From: Verrucomicrobiales bacterium
Lineage (GTDB): Bacteria; Verrucomicrobiota; Verrucomicrobiia; Limisphaerales; UBA1096
Assembly (NCBI GenBank): GCA_028817635.1
Contig: JAPPPH010000357.1
Span: 1 to 13,411 of the forward strand
Length of the DNA: 13,411 nucleotides
Direction: 5' to 3'
This document shows, one piece after another, positions 1 to 5,863 of the stretch; position 1 is the stretch's first letter; the number at the start of each line of letters is the position of its first letter. The position numbers and the translations under genes were made by a program. The notes under the pieces are model-generated. The model saw only the letters and a program-made list of their open reading frames with translations, had not been told where the DNA came from and did not search any database.

Positions 1-1190
1 CCCTCAAGTCGAAGGGCTACCGCAGCGGCCTCTTTTGCAAATGGCACCATGGCAACGACCCAGGGGGGCCGTTAAGTCAGGGGTTTGATGTGCAGGTTCC
101 CAGTTGGAACGGTTGCTGCCCCAGAGGCGGGTATCATCCGCCGTACAAGATGGAAGGCTTGAAGATTGAAGGGAAGGAGGATGAGTACCTGACCGACCGC
201 TTGAATTCCATGGCACTCGATTTCATTGAGGAGGCTGGGGATAAGCCGTTCTTTTTGTATCTCTCCCACTTTTCGGTACATGACCCGATTCAGGGGCGCA
301 AAGATTTGGTTGAAAAGTACCGTGCCAAGCGTGCCAAGTTGCCATCCGTTCAGGGGCCGGAGTTTATCCTTGAAGGCAATCCGGATGATAAAAATCCATT
401 ATCGCGAAGGCAGTTAACGGAGCTGCTGGGCAAGCCATCGCATCAGGGGCACAAGGTGTTGCCGCAGCGCACGATCAAGATCAAGCAGCGGCAGGATAAC
501 ATCGAGTTTGCCGCCATGGTGGAGGCGGTGGACCAGAGCCTTGGACGAGTGATGAAAAAACTCGATGAGCTTGGACAGGCCGAAAACACGATCGTGATTT
601 TCGCCTCCGACAATGGCGGGATGTCAGCCGGAAACTTCGGCAACCCAAAACGAGTCGTTAAGGGCAACCAGCTTGACTGGGCCTACGCGACTTCGAACCT
701 GCCCCTGCGGGGAGCAAAGGGCTGGTTGTATGAGGGCGGGATACGGGTGCCCACGATCGTGAAGTGGCCGGGCAAAGGCAATGCCGGATCGGTTTGCAAT
801 GAACCGGTCATCAGTACGGATTTTTACCCGACCATTCTCGAGATGATCGGTCTGCCAGCAAGCCCGGCCCAGCACAAGGACGGGAAAAGTTTTGCTGCGG
901 CCCTCAAGGGCGAGTCGTTTGAGAGAGGGGCAATATATTGGCACTTCCCGCACTACAGCAACCACGGGATGCAAAGTCCCGCCGGCGCGATCCGTGAGGG
1001 GGACTACAAATTGCTCGAGTACTTTGAGAACGGCACCGTGCAACTGTTCAATCTCAAGTCGGATTTGGGCGAACAGGAAAACCTAGCGGCCACCGAGCCG
1101 GAAAGGGCCGCCAAGCTTCTGGCCAAGTTGCGTTCCTGGCGAAAAGAGGTGGATGCAAAAATGCCGAGACGGAAAAAGGATCAGCCATGA
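1..1190 (+). CDS. Sulfatase (arylsulfatase A-like), 5' end cut by window edge
   Basis: Hydrolyses a sulfate ester, probably on a polysaccharide, outside the cytoplasm. The frame is open from base 3 and gives 395 residues; the GTG at base 90 is internal, because the family motif lies upstream of it (FCKWHHG, about residues 11-17, equivalent to the usual GKWHLG, with Lys and His kept and Gly replaced by Cys). Further motifs are LSHFSVHDP, the metal-site SDNGG (bases about 607-621), the RGAKGWLYEGGIRVP block and WPGK, ending in the usual GDYKLLEYFENG and DLGEQENL tail. The N-terminal part, with the two metal-binding Asp residues and the formylglycine CxPxR site, lies outside the window, so activity cannot be judged. 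The tail resembles that of the next gene (IYWHFP/LYWHFP, RSWRKE), indicating tandem duplication. Its TGA overlaps the next ATG (ATGA). Confidence 0.93.
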   Translation, partial: LKSKGYRSGLFCKWHHGNDPGGPLSQGFDVQVPSWNGCCPRGGYHPPYKMEGLKIEGKEDEYLTDRLNSMALDFIEEAGDKPFFLYLSHFSVHDPIQGRKDLVEKYRAKRAKLPSVQGPEFILEGNPDDKNPLSRRQLTELLGKPSHQGHKVLPQRTIKIKQRQDNIEFAAMVEAVDQSLGRVMKKLDELGQAENTIVIFASDNGGMSAGNFGNPKRVVKGNQLDWAYATSNLPLRGAKGWLYEGGIRVPTIVKWPGKGNAGSVCNEPVISTDFYPTILEMIGLPASPAQHKDGKSFAAALKGESFERGAIYWHFPHYSNHGMQSPAGAIREGDYKLLEYFENGTVQLFNLKSDLGEQENLAATEPERAAKLLAKLRSWRKEVDAKMPRRKKDQP

Positions 1191-2593
1191 TTAGACGGCT
1201 GCTTGGGTGTGCTGTTTTTGCGCTTGGCCTGACGGCTCATGCGGAGCAGCGACCGAATATTCTGTTCATTTACCTCGATGATTTCGGCTGGAAAGACACC
1301 GGTTACATGGGGTCGGATTTTTATGAGACCCCGAACATCGATCGCTTGGCCAAGCGGGGAATGATCTTCACGGATGCTTATTCCACCTCGGCCAACTGCG
1401 CCCCGGCGCGTGCCTGTCTGCTCTCCGGCCAATACACGCCGCGCCATCAGGTTTACAACGTCGGCACCCGCCCGAGAGGAGATGCCAAACACCGCCGGTT
1501 GGAGCATGTCACTGGGACGAACAAGCTGCGACTGGACATCGTCACTTGGGCGGAGGCGTTGCAAAAGGCTGGTTACCGCACAGGGATGTTTGGCAAGTGG
1601 CACCTTGGTGCCCCTCCGAGCGAACAGGGTTTCGACATCGCTGTGGAACACAACAAGATCCCCGGCATGCGGGGACACATGGGGCGCAACGGGGAGTATC
1701 TCGCCGATGTGCTTACGGAAAAAACGCTCAAATTTATCGGCAACACGAAAGGTAAACCGTGGTGTGCCTACCTGTCGCATTATGCCGTGCATGTGCCACT
1801 GCAGGCCAAGCGCGACATCATCAAAAAATATGAGGCGAAGAAGCCGGGGCGACTTCATCAACATGCCGTCATGGCGGCGATGATCGAGTCGGTCGATGAA
1901 GGGGTAGGGCGCTTGGTGGCCAAGCTCGAGGAAACGGGCCAACGCGAAAACACGGTCATCTTCTTTTTCTCCGACAACGGTGGCTACGGCCCGGCGACGG
2001 ACATGGCTCCGCTGCACGGCTACAAGGGCAACTATTTCGAGGGCGGCATTCGAGTGCCGTTTTTTGTGAACTGGCCCGGGAAAATTCAAGGCGACCAAAA
2101 GAGTGTCGAGCCGATCATTGGCGTGGATCTTTATCCGACCTTTCTCGAGTTGGCCAGGGCCACTCGCCCAGAGCAACCGCTCGACGGCGTCAGTCTTGTG
2201 TCCCTGTTTCGGGGCCGGAAAAAGACCCTTGGCCCACGGCCGCTCTACTGGCATTTCCCGGCTTATCTTCAGAGCTATGATGTTTACGAAGAGCAACGCG
2301 ACCCCTTGTTTCGCACTCGCCCGTGCAGTGTTATCCGCTTGGGCCACTGGAAACTTCACGAGTATTTCGAGGACGGCGCGTTGATGCTGTATAACCTTCG
2401 TGACGACATCGGCGAACAAAAAGATTTAGCCCAAGAGCGTCCACAGTTGGTCAAAAAACTGCACGACATGCTCCGGTCCTGGCGCAAGGAAACCGGGGCA
2501 ATCGTCCCCACGGCGAAGAATCCCCAATTCGATCCGCAGGCTGAGGCCAAGGCGATCCATGCCGCCAAGCTGAAACTGCGGCCCGCAAAATGA
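1187..2593 (+). CDS. Secreted sulfatase with CAPAR active site
   Basis: A complete 468-residue type I sulfatase. An N-terminal signal peptide (basic MIRR, hydrophobic core, possible cleavage after AHA near residue 19) sends it to the periplasm or surface. Asp31-Asp32 in the LDDFG motif are metal ligands. Cys71 in CAPAR (CxPxR) is the residue expected to become formylglycine; Ala replaces the commoner Ser at the fourth position. FGKWHLG (Lys136, His138), VHVP (His202), SDNGG (262-266) and GYKGNYFEGGIRVP (Lys280) complete the active-site set. The C-terminus carries the family tail HWKLHEYFEDG and DIGEQKDL. The start at 1187 is supported by the ATGA overlap with the previous stop and by an AAGGA ribosome-binding site at 1176-1180. 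The NIDRLA helix is written with an exact copy of the 14-base palindrome (1343-1356). The natural substrate is unknown. Confidence 0.95.
   Translation: MIRRLLGCAVFALGLTAHAEQRPNILFIYLDDFGWKDTGYMGSDFYETPNIDRLAKRGMIFTDAYSTSANCAPARACLLSGQYTPRHQVYNVGTRPRGDAKHRRLEHVTGTNKLRLDIVTWAEALQKAGYRTGMFGKWHLGAPPSEQGFDIAVEHNKIPGMRGHMGRNGEYLADVLTEKTLKFIGNTKGKPWCAYLSHYAVHVPLQAKRDIIKKYEAKKPGRLHQHAVMAAMIESVDEGVGRLVAKLEETGQRENTVIFFFSDNGGYGPATDMAPLHGYKGNYFEGGIRVPFFVNWPGKIQGDQKSVEPIIGVDLYPTFLELARATRPEQPLDGVSLVSLFRGRKKTLGPRPLYWHFPAYLQSYDVYEEQRDPLFRTRPCSVIRLGHWKLHEYFEDGALMLYNLRDDIGEQKDLAQERPQLVKKLHDMLRSWRKETGAIVPTAKNPQFDPQAEAKAIHAAKLKLRPAK
1343..1356. repeat. 14-base palindrome CGCTTGGCCAAGCG, exact copy 1
   Basis: It lies in the second sulfatase in codon phase CGC TTG GCC AAG CG, encoding RLAKR within the conserved NIDRLAKRG segment. 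The paralogue at 2758 has a related sequence at the same protein position. Confidence 0.95.
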
Positions 2594-4011
2594 ACCGAAG
2601 TCGGCACGCTCTTTTAACGCTTGTCGCGTTACTGATCAGTGTATCGCTTGGCCAAGCGGATGAGCGGCCGAACCTGCTCCTGTTCCTGGCGGACGACATG
2701 ACCTACACCGATGTGGGCTGTTTTGGGAATCCGGACGTGCGTACGCCAAACATCGATCGCTTGGCCATGCAGGGCATGCGACTGACGCGCTGCTACAATT
2801 CCGCGCCGACCTGCTCGCCGCTGCGGCAGAGTTTGTTTACCGGATTGTATCCGGTCAAAAACGGGGCGCACCCGAACCACAGCAGAGTGCATGAGGGCGT
2901 CAGGTCACTGCCGCATCACCTTCGTCCGCTGGGCTATCGCGTAGGGCTGGTCGGCAAACGGCATGAGGCACCGGCTTCCGCCTTTCCGTTCGAACAGTTG
3001 GGAGGCAGCCATGGCGACGGCGGGCGTACACCGGACGGGGCCGACCTGCCGTTGGATCGCGCGAGGGCGTTTATGGCAAGGGACGATGTCCAGCCGTGGT
3101 GCCTGGTGGTCGCCTCCAATCAGCCGCACACGCCGTGGAATCGTGGCAATGCCAGTGTTTATCCTCCCGACAATCTAACCGTCCCGCCTTATTTGGTGGA
3201 CACGAAGGAATTGCGCGAGGGCCTCTCCAAATATTACGCAGAGATCAGTTATATGGATCGGCAGGTAGGCGAGGTGTTGAAGATCCTGCAGGATTTGAAG
3301 CAGTCGGAAAACACGGTGATCCTCTGGCTGAGCGAGCAGGGCTCTCAACTGCCATTCGGCAAGTGGACCTGTTACGACATGGGCATTCACTCGGCGGCCG
3401 TGGTGCGTTGGCCCGGTAGGATCCAGTCCGGTTCGGAAACGGATGCACTGATAAGTTACGTCGACGCGGTGCCGACATTTCTTGAGTTGGCAGGTGGAAA
3501 ACCGGCCGCTACGGCATTTGATGGCCGATCATTCCTGCCGGTTTTACTTGGTAAAAAACAGGCGCACCATGACCACGTTTTTGCGATCAACACCACGCGG
3601 GGGATCTATCATGGCTCCGAGGCATACGGGATTCGTGCCATCACCGATGGCCGTTGGCTGTACATCCGCAATCTGCACCCGGAGGCCCGGTTTCAGAACA
3701 TGGTGACTTATCGTGATCCGATATACGCTTCATGGAAAACGGTTGACAGCGACTTTGCGCGATCCCGTGTCGAGCAGTATGCCAAGCGTCCGGCTGTGGA
3801 GTTGTATGACCTGCAAAACGACCCGTGGTGCCTCAAGAATGTTGCGGGCGAAGCCCGCTTGGCCAAGCGCAGCACAGAGTTTTCGCGTCGCTTGGCCAAG
3901 TGGATGGAGCAACAGGGGGACGAGGGAGACGCCACGGAGCGCCGGGCCAAGTCGCGCCAACCGAAGGAGCGGCCTTGGTCGAAAAAGGGACTCTACTATC
4001 AACCAAAATGA
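2590..4011 (+). CDS. Secreted sulfatase, heparan N-sulfatase-like subtype, CSPLR site
   Basis: A 473-residue sulfatase of a different subtype from its neighbours. The signal peptide ends at SLGQA, with probable cleavage after Ala23. Asp35-Asp36 (LADDMTYTDVG) bind metal. The formylglycine site is Cys75 in CSPLR, with Leu at the usual Ser position, followed by TGLYPVKNGAHPNHS. GKRHEAP (122-128) replaces GKWHLG, NQPHTPW carries His180, and SEQGSQLPFGKWT (248-260) replaces the usual SDNG block with Glu-Gln. These variants are, from memory of the family, typical of the N-sulfoglucosamine sulfohydrolase-like branch, so they do not indicate decay. The start is ATG at 2590 inside an ATGA overlap with the previous gene; no clear ribosome-binding site is seen. 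The basic C-terminal tail (about 420-473) carries one exact and one near copy of the palindrome. The true substrate is not shown by the sequence. Confidence 0.93.
   Translation: MNRSRHALLTLVALLISVSLGQADERPNLLLFLADDMTYTDVGCFGNPDVRTPNIDRLAMQGMRLTRCYNSAPTCSPLRQSLFTGLYPVKNGAHPNHSRVHEGVRSLPHHLRPLGYRVGLVGKRHEAPASAFPFEQLGGSHGDGGRTPDGADLPLDRARAFMARDDVQPWCLVVASNQPHTPWNRGNASVYPPDNLTVPPYLVDTKELREGLSKYYAEISYMDRQVGEVLKILQDLKQSENTVILWLSEQGSQLPFGKWTCYDMGIHSAAVVRWPGRIQSGSETDALISYVDAVPTFLELAGGKPAATAFDGRSFLPVLLGKKQAHHDHVFAINTTRGIYHGSEAYGIRAITDGRWLYIRNLHPEARFQNMVTYRDPIYASWKTVDSDFARSRVEQYAKRPAVELYDLQNDPWCLKNVAGEARLAKRSTEFSRRLAKWMEQQGDEGDATERRAKSRQPKERPWSKKGLYYQPK
2645..2658. repeat. 14-base palindrome, exact copy 2 (signal-peptide end)
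   Basis: It lies in the third sulfatase in phase CTT GGC CAA GCG, encoding SLGQA at the signal-peptide cleavage region (residues 19-23). Confidence 0.95.
2758..2771. repeat. 14-base palindrome, degenerate copy (two mismatches)
   Basis: It reads CGCTTGGCCATGCA in the third sulfatase, encoding RLAMQ at the position equivalent to copy 1 in the second sulfatase. Shared ancestry of the paralogues can explain it without a separate gain. Confidence 0.6.
3856..3869. repeat. 14-base palindrome, exact copy 3
   Basis: It encodes RLAKR (phase CGC TTG GCC AAG CG) in the poorly conserved C-terminal tail of the third sulfatase, 19 bases before a near copy. Confidence 0.95.
3889..3902. repeat. 14-base palindrome, near copy (one mismatch)
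   Basis: It reads CGCTTGGCCAAGTG and encodes RLAKW in the C-terminal tail of the third sulfatase, in the same phase as the exact copy at 3856. The two give RLAK twice, 11 codons apart. Confidence 0.8.
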
Positions 4012-5357
4012 GATTGAGCGTTTTTGCAGTTTGTTTGTTTTTGATGTCGCTTGACCAAGCGCAACCCAGGGCGGAGCAGCCGCCCAATATTATTTACATA
4101 ATGGCCGACGATCTTGGGTATGGAGATCTTGGTTGCTACGGCAGCAAACTGAACAGGACGCCGCACATCGATGCGTTGGCGGCGGGTGGGCTACGATTGA
4201 CCGATTTTCATGCCGCGCCGTGGTGCGCCCCAAGTCGGCGTGCGTTGATGACCGGCTGCCATGCGAGCCGACCGTGGAAAAATGCTCTGGGCAATATGGG
4301 ACGCCTTGCTGATGCGATCACACTGCCTGAGTTGCTCGAAACCAAGGGCTACGCGACGGCGTTGCTGGGGAAATGGCATCTTGGGATGGGCAAAGGATTG
4401 CACCCACTGGATCAGGGATTCGATTATTGGTACGGCACGCCGGGCAGTAACGACTGGAACGGCCCCCGGCCGGACTATGCCTCGTTCCGCGATGCGCCGG
4501 AGTCCGCATGGAAAACGCCGTTGATTGTGAACCGTGAAAACAAGGGGCCGGTCGTGCCGCAATCACTCTTCACCCGCCGCTATACCGAGGAAGCCGTGAG
4601 GTTGATTCGGAAAAACCGGGAGAACCCATTTTTCATTTACCTCGCGCACAACATGCCGCACGTGCCGATATTTGCGTCGCCCAGATTCGACGGCAAAAGT
4701 GCGAACGGCGTGTACGGGGATGTGATTGAGGAGATCGATTGGTCGGTGGGCGAGATCGTGAAAACGCTCGAGAAAGAAAAACTCACCAAGAAAACGATCG
4801 TGGTGTTCACCTCCGATAACGGCCCGTGGACCATGTTCAAGGAATTTGGAGGAGTGAGCGGCCCGTTGCGCGGCGAGAAATCGACCACCTGGGAGGGAGG
4901 CGACCGCGTGCCTTGTATCATCTCGTGGCCGGGAAAAATCGCCCCGACGGTGTCCGATCAGTTGATGGTGAATTATGACATGTACGCCACGTTTGCCCGG
5001 TTGGTGGGGGCGACTGTGACGAAGGGGCAGGCGATCGACTCGATTGATTTTTCTGACCATTGGCTGAAAGGGGAGACCGGCAAACGCACTCGGCATGTCC
5101 ATTACTTTCACCAACCGATGGCCTATCGGAGTGGGCGTTACAAATTGCACTACTACACCCGCTCGCGGACACGCGACCCGGACACCGGCGCACGGGAGCC
5201 TTCTGTGTTTCACAAAGGAGGACTGTTGTTTGACCTGACGAGCGATGTGGGTGAGCAGTCGAACATTGCCGCAAATCATCCAGAGTTGGTTGCGCGATTG
5301 AAAAAAGAGTTTGAGGAAGCGCAGGCGGCTATCCAAAATTGGGAACCGTTTCAATAA
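4008..5357 (+). CDS. Secreted arylsulfatase with canonical CAPSR site
   Basis: A 449-residue arylsulfatase. Its start is the ATG at 4008, within an ATGA overlap with the previous stop. The frame is open further upstream, but that extension only reads through the preceding sulfatase out of phase, and the ATG at 4008 begins a proper signal peptide. Cleavage is likely after SLDQA (about residue 18) or after PRA (22). Asp34-Asp35 (MADDLGYGDLG) bind metal. Cys73 in CAPSR is the canonical formylglycine site. GKWHLG (121-126), NMPHVP (His218) and TSDNG (Asp270, Asn271) complete the active site. The block TTWEGGDRVP and WPGKI and the tail with LLFDLTSDVGEQ are family-typical. The SLDQA segment is written by a one-mismatch copy of the palindrome. 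It probably acts on the same sulfated glycan as its neighbours, at a different sulfate position (inference). Confidence 0.95.
   Translation: MRLSVFAVCLFLMSLDQAQPRAEQPPNIIYIMADDLGYGDLGCYGSKLNRTPHIDALAAGGLRLTDFHAAPWCAPSRRALMTGCHASRPWKNALGNMGRLADAITLPELLETKGYATALLGKWHLGMGKGLHPLDQGFDYWYGTPGSNDWNGPRPDYASFRDAPESAWKTPLIVNRENKGPVVPQSLFTRRYTEEAVRLIRKNRENPFFIYLAHNMPHVPIFASPRFDGKSANGVYGDVIEEIDWSVGEIVKTLEKEKLTKKTIVVFTSDNGPWTMFKEFGGVSGPLRGEKSTTWEGGDRVPCIISWPGKIAPTVSDQLMVNYDMYATFARLVGATVTKGQAIDSIDFSDHWLKGETGKRTRHVHYFHQPMAYRSGRYKLHYYTRSRTRDPDTGAREPSVFHKGGLLFDLTSDVGEQSNIAANHPELVARLKKEFEEAQAAIQNWEPFQ
4048..4061. repeat. 14-base palindrome, near copy (one mismatch, signal-peptide end)
   Basis: It reads CGCTTGACCAAGCG in the fourth sulfatase and encodes SLDQA at the end of the signal peptide, the same phase and place as the exact copy in the third sulfatase. 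Confidence 0.85.
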
Positions 5358-5363
5358 AGCATC

Positions 5364-5798
5364 ATGAAAAAAGGCGAAACCATCCAAATCGAAGTCGACC
5401 TCCCGGTATTGACAGACGCCGTGTGGCAGGCGATCACCGACCCGGAGCAGATGCGGCAATGGTACTTTCCGATGCTCCCAGATTTTCAGGCTGAGGTTGG
5501 GTTTAAAGTCGAGTTCAACATGGAATGTGAAGGACGCACATTTCTCCATCAATGGGAAGTGATCGAGGCGGACGACGGACGACGGATCGTTTACAACTGG
5601 AGATACGCCGGCATTCCCGGTGACTCGAATGTCTCGTGGGAATTAACAAAGTCGGGAGATGCCACCCGGTTGAGTTTTACCCATACTGCGCTCGAGTCAT
5701 TCGACTCTAACGACCCACTTTTCAGCCGCGAAAGTTGCCAAACCGGTTGGGAGTATTTCCTGAACGGCCAACTGCCGTCGTTTTTCAAAAACGAATAA
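5364..5798 (+). CDS. SRPBCC / AHSA1-type START-like domain protein
   Basis: A 144-residue cytoplasmic protein without signal peptide or membrane segment. It has the pattern of the SRPBCC superfamily, AHSA1 (activator of Hsp90 ATPase homologue 1-like) branch: an N-terminal beta strand (IQIEVDLP), a helix with VWQAITDPEQMRQWYFP (about 19-36), middle strands (FLHQWEVIEADDGRRIVYNW) and a C-terminal helix starting near CQTGWEYFLNGQL. Such domains form a hydrophobic pocket and in bacteria often bind small ligands; the ligand here is unknown. It starts six bases after the fourth sulfatase stop and probably belongs to the same transcript, although a cytoplasmic binding protein is an unexpected partner for exported sulfatases. 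No Shine-Dalgarno sequence is obvious. Its TAA is followed immediately by an exact palindrome copy. Confidence 0.85.
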   Translation: MKKGETIQIEVDLPVLTDAVWQAITDPEQMRQWYFPMLPDFQAEVGFKVEFNMECEGRTFLHQWEVIEADDGRRIVYNWRYAGIPGDSNVSWELTKSGDATRLSFTHTALESFDSNDPLFSRESCQTGWEYFLNGQLPSFFKNE

Positions 5799-5812
5799 CG
5801 CTTGGCCAAGCG
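5799..5812. repeat. 14-base palindrome, exact copy 4 (intergenic, abuts stop codon)
   Basis: It begins at the base right after the TAA of the SRPBCC gene and runs into CTTGG, forming a second overlapping inverted repeat (CCAAGCGCTTGG), then TTTT. It is the one exact copy outside any reading frame. Confidence 0.95.
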
Positions 5813-5863
5813 CTTGGTTTTCCTTGCGGCGTGGATGCCTGAGCGGGATGATGTGCCGACATC
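5799..5863. other. 65-base intergenic spacer
   Basis: This is the largest non-coding stretch in the window. It opens with an exact palindrome directly after the TAA and a further overlapping inverted repeat (CCAAGCGCTTGG, 5806-5817), then TTTT. No convincing -35/-10 promoter and no ribosome-binding site is visible before the ATG at 5864. Whether the second half of the cluster has its own promoter cannot be decided from the sequence. Confidence 0.6.

Noticed and set aside
541..590. Possible further palindrome copy encoding ELGQAEN in the first sulfatase
   Set aside because: The DNA (GAGCTTGGACAGGCC) has several mismatches, and the protein pattern is normal for this sulfatase segment before the NTIVIF strand.
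1181..2419. Long open frames antisense to the sulfatases and heme proteins (for example 1181-2419, 4563-5552, 6929-7990, 9331-10500 and 11550-12635 on the minus strand)
   Set aside because: Each lies opposite a gene with clear family motifs. They are shadows of fairly GC-rich coding sequence and show no recognisable domain or plausible start context.
3825..4007. Upstream extension of the fourth sulfatase frame
   Set aside because: It reads through the end of the third sulfatase out of phase and has no sulfatase or signal-peptide character; ATG 4008 gives an ATGA overlap and a proper signal peptide.
5799..5821. Intrinsic terminator after the SRPBCC gene
   Set aside because: The perfect palindrome has no loop, and the alternative stem is only about 4 base pairs with a GCGC loop followed by four T residues, too weak to call without transcript data.
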